Program-made: the position numbers and the translations under genes | Notes under the pieces: generated by a model | Told to the model about the DNA's origin: nothing | Seen by the model: the letters and a program-made list of their open reading frames with translations, nothing else | Databases searched by the model: none | In this document: piece after piece, positions 46,166-58,944 of the stretch | Layout: each line of letters opens with the position of its first letter | Numbering within the stretch: position 1 is the first letter of the stretch | Assembly (NCBI RefSeq): GCF_016859285.1 | Contig: NC_053418.1 | Span: forward strand, 5,006,521-5,070,520 | Direction: 5' to 3' | Source of the DNA: Xiphias gladius | Taxonomy: Eukaryota; Chordata; Actinopteri; Istiophoriformes; Xiphiidae | DNA length: 64,000 bases

Positions 46166-48804
46166 TCACCTCACACTGCTTTAAATTCATATCTGAAAAA
46201 ATTGAACTTTGAAGATATTATTAGATTTAGTGAGTTTCTAGAAAGGTATTTAACATATATATATTTATCCCGTATTTTTGCATCAGCTAACATTCTTGTG
46301 TTGCATTCTGTACCTAGATTTTGATTTGTATCTACTGTAGTTTTTGTAGTTTTCATTTGTAATAAACAATTAAAGATCAATTAAGGATATACACAGAGAA
46401 AGTGATTAAATCCCAACCAATAAATGATGTTTATCATTTTTTAATCATTATTTCTTCTACATTTTCTCAGCAATACTGCTACTGCTGCCACCCTATTGAA
46501 AATAAATCTTACTGCACCAGCCAATACATCAGTACTTTATAGAGGACTTCCCAAAAATGGTATGATTACTTATGCAGGGACCAGGCGCTGGTTTACAAGG
46601 ACCGAGGTTGCCTTAGGTTTGGTTTTTGGTTTGGTTTCGAAAATTTTGAGGCCTTCGGTATTTTTGCCCTTTGAGGCTGACGAACAAGGCGCAATAAACA
46701 TGAACGGCCCGTGTCCACTGTGGTTAAAAGATGGCTTCTGGGTTCTACCGGCCATATTCTACCAGCCATTCTCCTTTTGTGCTGATCCCCTTCCCCTCTT
46801 TTCAAACTGGACGAACAAAACAATCAATGCACATGTCCAAATGGAAAGTAATCACTTTAACCCACGCAGGCTTGAAGAACATTTCTAGGTTTCATTATTA
46901 TCATATTTCTATATTTCTCATGGGCTCATCTGTGCTGATGTAAAGGGACATAATCGGATAAGTCACATTTATTACAGTTTTTTAAATTAAAAAAAAAAAA
47001 AAATCTATTTTCATATATTTGGCCATCATTTCCATTTATAAGAATGAGATTTTACTCACCAAGGTAAGATAAATCTCAGAGTACAGTGACACTGCTAGAA
47101 AGCAATCTGATAGGACAAGAAACACGAGCAGTCCGACAGTCAAACACGTTTTGAACAAACCCCCAGGTCAGCCAGGAAGAGAAGACAAAGGCCAACAGTC
47201 AACTCATGACCCAAAATGTCGATTGTAAACATCCATCACTGTTCACAGGCAGACTCTCTGGCTCAACTTTGACCCATACCATAAGTGTGTGCACTGAGCA
47301 ATGAGGGATTATTGTAGACAGATGTGCTCACTTTCAGTTTTACCTCCAAATAATGCAGTTCACATAATCTGGATAAACTGATCGATTACTACTTTGCGTG
47401 ATCATCTTACGGCTTGTGTTTCTTTCCTGTTGGACTTTGCTGTAGCTTTGGCACCGCGTTCCCAGAATCTCTGCAACCATTTGGTGAGTACAGTGTTATC
47501 ATAACTGATAGGTATTATGGGCGAAATATGGCAATGAGACCCAGGTTGTAATAAACCTCTATGCACCTATTTAAAGCAGTTTCGTCCTAATGAATGTGTG
47601 CGTATAGGAGCATGTTCCATCCAACTCTCGTCCCTTCTCTGCTCGCGAGCCTGTTTTCTATTATTTCTCCTTCTCTTTCGGTCTCTCTTTCAAAGGAGGA
47701 AAAAACTGTATTGTTACAATATACATTCCAGAGGGTGTCACCCACCCGGAGCCTAATTAGAGACCCAGGAGGCCGAGCGAGATGGATGACGGCTGTGTGT
47801 GTCAGCGGAGAGCGAAGCGGAGGAGTAGGGGTTGCGGAGCCACAGCAGCTGCGGGTTACGTGCAGGTGGCTGGATGTAAACGTTAGCTTTTATCTTGGCT
47901 TTGAACAAGGCTAAGCTCAGGGGCCTGCACAGGTGTGCGATACGTGTGTATGTAGGGGATGGGAGTTGAGAGAAGATGATGGTTGGGGGGGGGGGCTGGT
48001 TGTTACAGGTACAGATAAGGCCAGAGGCAGTCATTCGTCAAAGGCAGCGCGATTCAGCAGAGCTTTGCAGGGGTCAGAGGGTGACACACTAATGTGTGTT
48101 GTTGTGTGCGCAACCACTAATGATGTGGCTCATATAGAAACTGATGTGGCTGCGTGAGGGGCGTCGGCCAGGTTGCACAGACTTCAGACAACAACCAGGT
48201 GTTTTGGTTGATTAATCGCATTGCCTCACTGCGCCCCCCCGGGGAGTAGACGCGAGAAGCTGTGTGTAAATGTGTGCGCCAGTGTCTTTTCTTTTTAATT
48301 AATGCAATGAGCCAAGTGATGTGAGAGATTATTTTAGCACTGGGGAAAATGAGTCCGACAGCAAACACTGACTCAGTGGTGATGTCAAAGTGGGGGGGGG
48401 GCACAATTATCATCCTTCTTGTCATGTTGCTGCCAAAACATGGCAGAAAAAAAAGTGCAAAGTTTTTTTTCATCAGGGCGCAAGACACATTTCCCCAATC
48501 CCCTAAATTGGGCCTCAGATGCGAGCTGTGTATCCACCGGAACATGTACGTTTCAAAGGATCGGTTCACCGGACTAACGCATATTTTCATATAGTTTTGG
48601 TTTTTATTTGCTCAGGTTGTATGATTTCCATCTTTGATACTCCTGCTGCCTTCCCAACACTGCTATTGAAAAAAATCCTGTTACATGCTGTGGATTTTAT
48701 TTTCTTTTAATCAGTCTTCGCAGAAATAATACCCAGGCTTCTCTGGATAATACACAGGGCAATGGGTCTGTGAGCTGTTTTCACTGGAACCACTTTCTAC
48801 GTTC
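46166..48804. other. Intergenic, no gene recognised
   Basis: No family motif in any frame. A 37-nt exon-like block (47446-47482, bounded by gctgtag and gtgagta) is present, but no partner exon is seen. Confidence 0.5.
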
Positions 48805-49075
48805 TGTGATTATTTTCATTTTTGTTCTGCCAATTACTTTCTAGTAACTGTTTAGTCAGAGAGTTGTGAAAAAACGCCAATAACATTTTCCTCGAGCCCA
48901 AGGTGACGTATTCAAATAGCTTATTTTGTCCAACAGTCTAAAACCCAAAGATAGTCTGTATACTGTTGTATAAGACAAAGAAAAAGCAGCAAATCATTGC
49001 ATTTGAGAAGCCGGAACTTTGAAATATTTACTCAGTTAATTGACGATCAAAATAGCTGCAGATTAATTTCATGTG
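48805..49075. repeat. Family R1 copy
   Basis: Contains gagcccaaggtgacgtattc and the caacagtctaaaacccaaag, aagcagcaaatcattgcatt blocks in the same order as the 20757-21098 copy. Confidence 0.7.
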
Positions 49076-50003
49076 AACGCTGCTCACAGTGAGGTCTGTA
49101 TCTTATATAACCAGGACATTGTTTGGGGAAAGAGGTGCTGCTGTTAAGTTTTTAAATGCCATTTTTAACGCTCTGAGCCCCTCAAACGAAATCCCATTCA
49201 CCTGTATTGTACTGAAGTTGTAGCAGAAACGTCAGCGACTCGAAACCTGGAATAATAAACACAGAAACGATATGCATGGATAGATACCACTAAAGCAAAA
49301 GAAAGTGAGGAAGTACGTTTGAATTTTTTTGTGAATCTGGGTTAAGTGACCCTTTTAAATTTTGCGCAGGAAGACTTGAGAGCCTCAGATTCAAAACAAT
49401 GACTGAGTCTCTCGCATGTCAAGAACCAAAGCCCAGAAGTAGAAATAGCTTTGACCACGAAGGAGAGAAATTTGGCATTAAGATTCAGGGCCAGGCACTC
49501 GTGTTTACCCAAGAGAGAACAAGGACGTGACACAGTCTTGGCTGGTCTTGGCTCCCGAATTTGTGAATTGAAAGCATCTGGGCCAACTTCTAATTCAACT
49601 AAGCGTAGCTTCCCATTGGCAGGCAGGTCAGGGATGCCGAAGTACTTTCAAATACATCTCGGTGGATTGGTCTTAGCGTGACCTCCAGCCCCGCTGTCTT
49701 GCATAACTCAACAGGCGGGACACACCGGCGGGGTGAAGGGGCTCGGCTCTCACCACTGCGGCCACCCATGCCGAAAATGTACGCACATGGTACTATGAAG
49801 GACTTTGGATGCTGGCTATCTGATCTTCCCGACCTGATGGAAAACGATTGAATCGTCGTAAAGGCACAACGCCAAAAGAATAAAGTGTGAATGTCACGTG
49901 TGGAAGCGCCGAGGGAGCAAAAAAGAGAAGAGAATTACAGTAACTCCAGCAGACCTCAAGGAATGTGGCCAGGCAGCCTGTACAGACAAGCCCAACATGT
50001 GAT

Positions 50004-50007
<4 letters not shown>

Positions 50008-50035
<28 letters not shown>

Positions 50036-50044
50036 AGGGAGAGA

Positions 50045-50093
<49 letters not shown>
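50008..50093. repeat. Adjacent (CA)n and (GA)n microsatellites
   Basis: (CA)n at 50008-50034 followed within a few bases by (GA)n at about 50038-50093. The second tract is a purine/pyrimidine mirror repeat able to form triplex DNA. Open frames across it are repeat artefacts. Confidence 0.95.
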
Positions 50094-50098
<5 letters not shown>

Positions 50099-50433
50099 AA
50101 GAGGACAAAGGAAGCCTTGCTACCACAACTGCACCACATCACAGACTGATAGCAGAGGACATGGGAGGTAATGACAGGAGTCCAATCCAGGTTCATTTTC
50201 ATACGGGCACGGCAGTTTTTATTCAGTCTGAGAGAACCACGACTGTATGAGCACAGGCCCATAACTCAAACGAAATGACAGTAACAATAAACGGATGAGG
50301 TACAGCGGCGGAAGACGCATTCACGTCCCCCCTAATCAGGTAAAAGTAGCATCACCTCAATGTGGGAAAAAAAAAACCACTCAGTTACAAGTAGATCTAC
50401 GTTCAAAATCTTGTGTAAAAGTACACGGGTACA

Positions 50434-50700
50434 GAGCTGTAAAGATTAGTTGATGGATCGAATAATCGATCAGCAGAAAATTAATCGGCAAAGATTTGGA
50501 TAATCGATCAATCAGTATATAAGCACAGATGTCAGAAATTCCAGCTCATCAAATGTGAATATTTCACTGGTTTTCTCATGTGATAGTAAACTGAATCTGT
50601 TTAGACAAAATGGGACATATGGAACCATCACTGTCGGCTATGGGGCCGTGATTGAGAAAATGATTTGGATTCATTCATCGTTAATGAAAAAAATTGTTGC
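50434..50700. repeat. Family R1 copy, opposite orientation
   Basis: Begins gagctgtaaagattagttga, the reverse complement of the family terminus at 21080-21098, and contains gatcgaataatcgatcagca. Confidence 0.7.
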
Positions 50701-51379
50701 CCTTCCAAAAGTTTGATCAGCCAAACCTACCAAAAGTGTGGCTGCGGCTGAGTGATAGCAGATTATCAAAGGCACTCCAGCGTTCTGATGCATAAATGTG
50801 TAAGAAACACATTAGTGTTGTAGCTCATCTGAACTACTGAGTATGCTGATCATAAATTTTTCAACTTAAAATATGTCTTGTGTGTAAAATCTTAAGCTGC
50901 AAAGTAACTACGGCTGCGAAACAAATGTAAGGAGGCTGAGTAAAGAGTCCAGTATTTCCCTCTGTAAAGCGGTGGAGAAGAAGTGTAATGTAGCAGAAAA
51001 TGAAAGTACCACTCAGAACCGTGCTAAAGTGCAGAAGCTGAGAAAAAAAACGTCCTCGGTTATTTTCCACCACTGGCCGGACACTCATGTGCGTTTAACA
51101 TCGGATGGCTGCCTCGGACTGAAAAACCAGCTCTCCAGCGGTGTCGGAAAAGGTCAGACATCTCGGCCATAGCCACGGGAACCTCTCAGTATGGATGCAT
51201 TGTGGGGGAAAAAAAAAAACCGAAAACAAAACAAACTCCTTCCCTCAAACAATCTCAGTCTTTCACTGAAATATAAGAGAATGTCCTACCGGCCAGTATG
51301 TCGGGGCCACAATGTTACATCTCTCAAAAGGGCACACGTCTCGCTGGATTACTTTCCATTGCTCTCCCGGTGCACCTCA

Positions 51380-52857
51380 TCCCAGCCCCGTCGGTTTGGG
51401 CCGAACGAAGGCCGGGCCGCTCTCCCTCGAGAGCGGTGAGATCACACGCGGGCTCTTCTATTTTTAGGGCCTGACGGGGCTGCTCTCGGCTGGGACGCTC
51501 CCCGCGCGACGCCCGTGGTGCAACGCTAGGGGGCGCTGTTTCCCGCCTTAAGCTGACGGCTGCCATGGCTGATGAGGGGGGGCTCGAGCGGCACTGGCAG
51601 CGGGCTCGCGCGCCCCGCGCACCTGTCTCTTTCCCGCGAACGAGAAAAAAAAAAAAAAGCTGCGATGGAAAGTCATTCAAGGGCTTCGGTTTTAGTATTT
51701 ATCCCCGTCCTGATTTTATATCTTAATCTGCTGAGTTCCCCTTTGGGGGTGGGGGGTTATGTAGGTAACATCACCAGCCTTAAAATGAAATAGTGAAATC
51801 ACAATTTGAACGTTATCATTTGCTTATGCAACTCAGTTTAGGAATGACCCCCCCCCCCCCATGACCACCACCACCACCACCACCACCTATTTCTGCGGAT
51901 CAGAAATATCTAATAACAAACTGAGGACATAAACAACTCGAGCTCACACCAAGAAAGAAGTCTTTGATTTCCCAAACTGAGCCCAGGGACCAATTCCCGC
52001 CCAAGGTTTTTCCTCTGTTTACCAAATGTTGGCAAAAAAAAAAAGAAAAAAAGGGGGGGGGCCGACAAACGGAAGTCACAAGACGGGAGCACGGAGCCGC
52101 GCTGCTCGTCGGACGGAGACGTGCTCAACAGGTGAAACAACCCGTAACGGATCCGCGCTGCAACCGCTGCACGTCCTTGTGTGTGACATTGACATTGGGG
52201 GGGGGGGGTCAAAACCTAATGGGCCCCCAATTAGATTTAGACCCCAGCATAAAAAACCAAGACAATACTCCCATAATACTCCACAAGGGACTCATTGTGC
52301 GTCTCCTTAGCGTGTTTACAGTGGACTGTCATACTTCATGGTGGCTCCGATCTCCCGCGCATCCCCTTCTCTGCCTGTACTGTTACTATAACGACCTAAT
52401 GGTAAATGCACGGTGATCTTATGCTGCCTAAAGATCGTTGTTAATCCTCTGAAATCGTTTTCTTATGATATCCCTGCCCTTTTTTTTCTTCTTCTTCTTA
52501 AGTTTCGCTTTGATATTAAAGTTATTATCGAGTTATTACTGTGCGTGAATGCTTCCAGGCGGCCTTCACGGGGGGGGCTGTATCCCTCGGTAACCTGCTG
52601 CTCATTGCACCACGGAGTCCCCTCCTTCCACACCTCCTCCTCCTTCTCTCTCCGCCGCTTCCCCGGCGCTGCAGGTTGAATCCATTGCCCCTGTTTCCTG
52701 TCACATGGGTTGGAAACAGGATCCCTGCTTTCTTACTATCTGGTGCCGTCTTTGTGGTGTCAGTGTTGTAGTAGCTGCAGGACCTGCCTTGAAGTTCAGG
52801 GACTCGCAGCGCGGGCCGACGAGCGACTCCCGCACAGATTCCCCGGACGGACGGAGG

Positions 52858-52888
<31 letters not shown>

Positions 52889-53005
52889 AGGCAGACGGTC
52901 GGTCAGTCAGTCAGTCACACAGTCCACCACCGGCTCGCCGGGCTGCGCATCCGTCCGTCAGGCTGCACTTCACCTGAGAGCCCGGTCAGACTCTTTAGTC
53001 ACACG
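51380..53005 (+). promoter_or_regulatory. CpG-rich promoter and 5' UTR of the 53-kb gene
   Basis: The GC and CpG content rises sharply against the AT-rich surroundings from about 51390, with C/G homopolymer runs at 51848-51860 and 52196-52208. It leads into a signal-peptide start codon at 53006. Start site and exact island borders are not determined. Confidence 0.5.
52845..52918 (+). repeat. (GGAC)/(AGAC)/(GTCA) tetranucleotide tracts in the 5' leader
   Basis: (GGAC)n passes into about eight AGAC units and then (GGTC/AGTC)n. It lies about 90 bp upstream of the start codon at 53006, so it is probably transcribed as 5' UTR. Confidence 0.9.
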
Positions 53006-53084
53006 ATGGATTCCTGGACAGTCACCTCTGCTCTCCTTCTCGCTGGGTTTATTTCTTCCGCAGCTTTAAGTCCTTTCGACACCG
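53006..53084 (+). CDS. First coding exon of an unidentified secreted or membrane protein
   Basis: ATG at 53006 opens MDSWTVTSALLLAGFISSAA then LSPFDT, ending in a strong donor (accg/gtaagc) in phase 1. The hydrophobic LLLAGFI core and small-residue SSAA stretch form a credible signal peptide with cleavage around residues 20-21. It sits in a CpG-rich block after a probable 5' leader. Downstream exons are tentative (54286-54309, 63429-63520) and most of the gene would lie past the window. I do not recognise the family from this exon alone. Confidence 0.6.
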
Positions 53085-54285
53085 GTAAGCCAAACTTTTC
53101 CTGCTCGCCTTTTATTTTTCTTCTGCCTTTTTTTTTTTCTGAGGATTTATTCCGATCAGCGTGAATTGTCGGCGGCGTCCCCAGGGCTGCCCTTTTCCCC
53201 CGCCGAACAAGCTCTTAACCTGTTCGGAACCGGACGACGCGCGGCTGACAGTACGCTTATTTTAATGTTGAACTGGCGTTTTTAGTGCCCGGTATCGAAC
53301 GTGCCATCGGTTGCAGACGCAGTAACTCCGTTCGCAGTTCCTCCGCCGTGGTCCAAGTCCCACTACGGCGCTGATCCGCAAACTGCACGCTGTCTGCAAA
53401 TTGGTAGGTTTCGCGGAGTGAAGCCAAAGCACAAAGGGGGAAAATCGCTGCCTTGTTTTTAGTTTTAAAGACAAGAGAGCGAGGTCTTGTGGTCCGAGGA
53501 CATATTTCACTGTTCACCTCCGCACCTACAATGTAAACACATCTGATCCGAACCGTGTCCAAAGATGCCCTCGGACCTGAGCCCAGAGTCCCTTTGGCAA
53601 AGTCAGACCCAATGCGGATCCATGTAAATCTGCTTGGAAACCACCGGGGACCCTTGTTACGTCGTTCTAAAAGTAATCGGGGAAAAGGGTGAGTTTCGAA
53701 ACCGAGCACATCCGCCTTTACGCACCGGGCTCCCCGCCGCATCCTGCGCTACTACAGCCTCCCGATGTGTTTACCTGCTCCGCATCAGCTGCCTTTTAGC
53801 CTACCCCTTCACATTGTAACGTGCTTGCGTGACCTCGCTCGCAACGGCTTCGGCGGACGTTGCCTCCGACGGTTCCTCGTCCCCGTCGGCGGTGTCTCGG
53901 CTGTCCTCACGGCAGCGCCGGCCGTCGCGTCCTCCAGTCCAGCCGCGCGGACAGCAGCCCCCCGTCCCGGCCGGGGGGGCCTCGACGCCCCTCGGCTCAG
54001 TGATCCGATGTCACCCATTCCGCTCCCCACCAGGTTTTGGACTAACACGCAGGGGGATACGCTTGCGTCCGTCTGCACGACTTCAAAGTTACAGCCGGAT
54101 CCCGTTTCAAAGCTGCCTTCCCGGAGAATATTTAGTTTTAATGCGAATATCTAATAATGATGACCACACAAACCAGGCTTCTCCTTGCTGTAATTTGCGC
54201 CGCGTTTCATGTCGAAGCAGCAAATCCTCATGCTTTCCTTTTTAATTTTTTTGTCTCTTAATTATACCCTTGCATTTCAAATTAG

Positions 54286-54309
54286 AGGGTCCACCATCTG
54301 GGCTAGTGC
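54286..54309 (+). CDS. Tentative 24-nt micro-exon
   Basis: After a pyrimidine-rich stretch and attag, 24 nt are followed by a consensus donor gtaagt. Joined to exon 1 in phase 1 it reads SPFDT-EGPPSGLV and keeps the frame. Small size and weak acceptor make this a guess. Confidence 0.25.
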
Positions 54310-54539
54310 GTAAGTACTCCCATGTGTACCTATGTATTAACAAAGTATTTAAAGCAATGGTATTCCCCCTCATAACACTGGGGAGGAAAGAGGAAAAAAA
54401 AAAAAAAGTCCAAGTTTAGTTAAAGTCAGCGGTGCCATTTTTACTGTACAGTAAAACAGTCATCTCGGGCCTCTACCAGAAGTCAGTCTCTTGCCGCAAA
54501 TGCGAAGGCATGACCGTGTCGCGGTCACTCGGCTCTGTT

Positions 54540-55330
54540 TTGCCCCCCCCCCCTTGACGCGCCGGGGCTGTGCGAGTCGCAGCTCAAGCCGGGTGTCAAA
54601 CGCAGCGACGCCTGAAGTTGAGGTCCAGCTTCCCACCCAGCCGCACTGGCACAGTCACGCGGCCCGGCTTCCGCGGTCGTTTTGGCGGCGGCGCTTTCCT
54701 CGCGGCCGCGGCCTGTTCGCGAAACGTCCGCAGCCGCCGCAGAGTTTGCACCGCGGAAAAGTGGTCGTATAGGTTGAACGCGAGTGGATATTTTTTTCCG
54801 GTGCCAAGCCCTCGGAATGGAAAAACAAGGCCGTGCGCTTTAAAAAGAAAAAAAAATGTATTTATTCATTTAATGTTTAACAGGACAAATCTGTCAGACG
54901 AGATGAGGTTGATTATTCGATGCAACATGGTCATGTGCATGCCGGGAAACGCAGAAGCGTCCGGAGGAAGCAGATGTGGCGCGCCGCGGGAAAGTGGGCA
55001 CACCGAAGACGAGCGCGAGCTGCAAAACAAACTCTCGTAGCCGATGCGGATGTTATGAGTGTGCGTCGCTCGGGTGTGCCCCGCGTTCGTCTTGCGGCTT
55101 AGCGAACGCTGTGAATGTGGACGACTGTGTCGGAGGAGCCGAGGGCGCGTCCGTGATGTAGTTAGGGAAAGCAGGATCTGGGCATGTGCGAGTAGGGATT
55201 CCTCAGACGGGACACCGTTCCTCCCTCAGCTGCTACGGCTGGGTCACGCAGCAGCCTCTTGGTGCGCCGCAGGGAGCCTGACGCCGTGGCGTCCGCGACG
55301 GAGCGTCGAAAACAATTGTGCCCGAGTGCT
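54540..55330. promoter_or_regulatory. Second CpG-rich block, possible intronic island
   Basis: Dense CpG (for example gcggccgcggcc, gtggcgcgccgcgggaaagt) about 1.5 kb downstream of exon 1. It could be part of one long island with the 51.4-54.1 kb region or mark an alternative promoter. No start codon with a credible product was found in it. Confidence 0.45.
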
Positions 55331-55385
55331 TTCACCGTCCCGGGGGACGGCAGCACCGCATCAAGCAGAAGTGTATTAACAGCAA

Positions 55386-55431
55386 AAGTGTGTGTGTACA
55401 CACACAGATATGTACACACACACACACATAT

Positions 55432-55469
<38 letters not shown>

Positions 55470-55495
55470 GTACACACACACACACACACACATAT

Positions 55496-55541
<46 letters not shown>

Positions 55542-55587
55542 GTACACACACACACATATGTACACACACACACACACACACAGATAT

Positions 55588-55683
<96 letters not shown>

Positions 55684-55817
55684 GTACACACACACACACA
55701 CACACAGATATGTACACACACACAGACACACACACACAGATATGTACACACACAGACACACACACACACACATATGTACACACACACACACAGATACACA
55801 CACACACACACACATAT

Positions 55818-55850
<33 letters not shown>

Positions 55851-55873
55851 TATGTACACACACACACACTCTT
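55386..55873. repeat. (CA)n satellite interspersed with about 14 TATGTACAC units
   Basis: About 490 bp of almost pure alternating purine/pyrimidine. The palindrome-bearing word TATGTACAC recurs about 14 times at irregular spacing, some copies preceded by CAGA (agatatgtacac). The array gives open frames of 160-235 codons on both strands (His-Thr or Cys-Val repeats), which are artefacts. It is capable of Z-DNA and hairpin formation. Confidence 0.95.
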
Positions 55874-56639
55874 GAAGAGTGAAAGTTTGAAAATGTAGCT
55901 AAAGGTTAAAGTGTCGGCTGCAGTCCTGAAGCAGATAAGTGCCTTTTATGCAACAACCTATAAGATGAGGATGAACTCCTCTTCGGTACGGCCCGCTCCG
56001 TACTCCCGGTGTGGTGTGTTAGTCAACCTCAGACTCTTACCCATGAACGTGTACAGGTTCTCTTCCACCTGAACTCCGAGGCCGTGTACAGAAACTCACC
56101 CAGACTCCCACGCGCCGTCGTGTCTGACTGCGGCCCACCTTTGCTCACTTTGGCAGCTGCTAAGGCCCCCGTCACACAAACGTACACGCGAGTGGAAGCC
56201 GAGCGCTGTCAGAGCTGTCAAGGTGAGGCCTAATTTAGTCGCTCTGTAAGCCGGTAATAGTGTAGCTGATGGTGCTGGCGTTGCGAACAAGCTTGAGCTG
56301 GTTAATCAGTAGGGGAGGTATTTGCTCTCGATGTCCCTTGGTGTCTGCCGACAGTCTTACGGGGTGGGTCGACGACGCGGGCCGGTGGGTGGAAGTGGCG
56401 GTGGGAGTCCCGCGCTGCGCCAGTGCAGCCAAGCGTTGAAATGGTGCGTCATGGTTTTGAAATGGAGGTCTGGGCGGCTTTTTGATGAAGCCGCCAGTGT
56501 TGCTGTTTGAGTAAGATGGCTCACCTTAAAAGTGATCCTTTCTAAATTCACTGGCAGGGTGAGCAAGCTGTTTTCCTGTTAGTACATGCAGGGATAACCT
56601 ATAATCCATCTTAGTGGTTCTCCACCTGGGGTCCGGGGG

Positions 56640-56905
56640 ATGATTAAAGGACTGGCTCGACATTTTGGGAAATATAACTATTTGCTTTCTTAAAGATCAG
56701 AAGACTGATACCACTCCCAAGTCTGCCTGTTAGATATGAAGATATAGCCAGCAGTTGCTTAGCTTAGCTTAGCTTAGTATAGAGGCTAGAGCAGGGGTGA
56801 AACAGCTAGCCGGGCCCTGTCCAAAGGTAACAAAACCCACCTACCAGCATCTCTCAAGCTCACTAATGAAGACATTATATCGCGTTTGTTTGATCTATAC
56901 AGAAA
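56640..56905. repeat. Dispersed family R3 copy
   Basis: The head ctggctcgacattttgggaa, the block agcttagcttagcttagtat and the distal part (gtaacaaaacccacctaccag, quoted as aacaaaacccacctaccag) follow a widespread teleost repeat. Related to 43836-44290. Confidence 0.7.
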
Positions 56906-58324
56906 CCTATACAAAGCTTCCCATTTAATGGACAGAAATCAAAGCGTTTATAAGCGTTATTGCTTTACTTTAATAGTGTAGGAGTGAATCTTTCTTGTGA
57001 AATTCTGGGTAGTTTTACCTCTTCGAATGAGAGAATCTGAAAATGTAAAGCCCCTCTTGTTTAACTGCGCACAGTCGCATGCAACCTGTGTCGAGGGATG
57101 GCACGAGGTCATTGCTTTGATTTTGGGGGTCACATTGCAGCAAGGTTGGCAACAATCGATCTGTCTTATCCCATGAGTCCCATGAGTAAGGGCAAGATCT
57201 CCAGCAAGGGCAGCGTGAAACGAAGGGGGATCAAAACGTGTATCACTGGACTTTTCTCTCTTTTACCTTTAAGGGAAAGCAGTTAGCTTTGGTTGTGTCG
57301 AGCTGAGGCTTGAAAAGGGCAGGCTGTGACATTTTGGCAATATGGAATGCGCGCTCATTATGTGATCACAGAAGACAGAGCTGTCGGAAATAAGGCCAGA
57401 TGAAGAAAACATCGGGTTAATATTGGGCTGTGCTCGACCAGCTGAATCTTGGACTGATCGGTGTAGGCGAGAGGTGCCTTATGGGCTTTCTTTTCATCTG
57501 CAGTCTTTGCCAAGCCTGTACTTAACTAGACATGCATGAAATAACTTGTAAAGCCAAACTGGGAACCTTTGCAAAGGCTGATTTCTCCGCAGTGAGGTAT
57601 CTTATCAAACTAACTTGCTGCAGGTGAAGCGGCGAGATTATTTCCAGACCAAACTGGAGCTATTTGGGCTTTTTACTCTCATTCAACACTGGCACTTTTC
57701 TCCCTTGCTCTGAGCGATGCAGGCACCAAACAGAGTGATGGGCGGATGAATGACAGCGTGTGTTGTGATTTCTCTCTGTAGCCTGACATGCATATAAGCT
57801 GCTGCATAAACTGGCAACCCTCTGTTTCATCTGGCAACCCGCCCCTTTTCCCGCTCCCTGTCTGATCACTGCCCAGCGGGGCACGATGTTGGCCTGGACT
57901 CTGTCAGATCCAGCGCACTCAGCCACAGACGGAACTGGGCGTTGCTTTGCGGAACAGCAAACAAGGCGAGGTGGCCGGAGCGTGGTTTAAGACACTGCAC
58001 AAACTCCTGAACGGTAGCTCGCGCCGAGGTTTGGATTTTGATTTTTGGTCCTGGCAACAGTCGTGCAGCTTCTGTGTTCATTAGGTTGATTTGTAGTTGG
58101 TAGGAAATCCGTAGTATATGGGTTGTGTTATTTTCAGGTGGCTTGACATCAAGTCAGAGTGCGTTGACTGTGTGCGTTTGTGCATGTGTATGCTCACCTG
58201 TCTGATAAAAGCAGGGGAAGAGGATGCCAGAAGCCGTTCAACATTTCCATATATGCATGTCCAGGATTCTTGTGCATTTTTGTGTGGATATTCCCGCTTC
58301 TGGGCCTGCCCACGTGTGTGTAGG

Positions 58325-58545
58325 GTAACATCTTCAAATTGCTTGTGTGCGTCGACCAACACTCCAAAACCCAAAGTTGTTCAACATCAAGATGTTCAAT
58401 GTAAAATGGTATTAAACGAAAAGGAGCAATCTCTTATAAGTAGGAAGCTGAGAACAACAAATGTCTGACCTTTTCACTTTTAAGATCGATTATTCATCCT
58501 CTGTCACTCAACAGATGAATTAATCAGCTAATAATTTCAGCACTA
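58325..58545. repeat. Family R1 copy
   Basis: Diverged copy with aacatcttcaaattgcttgt, caacactccaaaacccaaag and agatgaattaatcagctaat in the family's order. Confidence 0.6.
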
Positions 58546-58824
58546 CATGTGTGTGTGTGTGTGTGAGTAAAGTTCAAATGTGAGGCAGCTGGAACCATCT
58601 GCAGCGTCTATAAACTTCCTACGTTCCCGCTCGAGATTTTATTGGGGTCATGTCAGGTGTCAAACCCAGAGATCTCACATAAATCTATCGCAACCCCGCT
58701 CTTCCCTATCACCATATCGGATCTGTCTCGACTTGATCCACTCTTAACTCTTAATGCGGTCCATACAGTGCAGTTTATGATTAGGTTCCATCAGCCTTTG
58801 TAACCCTTGAGACAGAGGGTTCTT

Positions 58825-58827
<3 letters not shown>

Positions 58828-58889
<62 letters not shown>

Positions 58890-58925
58890 ACATGTGTGTG
58901 TGTGTGTGGGTGGGTGTGTGTGTGT
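58828..58925. repeat. (GT)n microsatellite
   Basis: Long (GT)n with a TACACATG interruption near 58887. Both-strand open frames here are repeat artefacts. Confidence 0.95.
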
Positions 58926-58944
58926 TGGCTTGTTTTACTATATT

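Noticed and set aside
46496-46888. 130-codon plus-strand frame
   Set aside because: No signal peptide, domain or splice context. The composition is that of random AT-rich sequence and a 76-codon frame overlaps on the other strand.
47446-47482. 37-nt block with acceptor gctgtag and donor gtgagta
   Set aside because: Good splice borders, but no partner exon, no motif and no flanking gene that it would fit.
49891-50262. Open frames of about 120 codons on both strands
   Set aside because: They are formed by the (CA)n and (GA)n microsatellites and have no domain outside them.
51324-51680. 118-codon minus-strand frame in the CpG-rich region
   Set aside because: High GC lengthens chance frames. 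The composition is R/P/A-rich without any domain and no splice structure supports it.
54491-55379. Several overlapping frames of 90-156 codons in the CpG block
   Set aside because: They overlap in multiple frames, are arginine-rich and show no family signature; chance frames in GC-rich DNA.
55386-55873. CRISPR-like array
   Set aside because: Repeats are short, irregularly spaced and separated only by (CA)n. The genome is vertebrate and there are no cas genes.
55259-55898. Long open frames (160-235 codons) on both strands
   Set aside because: They read through the (CA)n satellite as His-Thr and Cys-Val repeats. Repeat artefacts, not genes.
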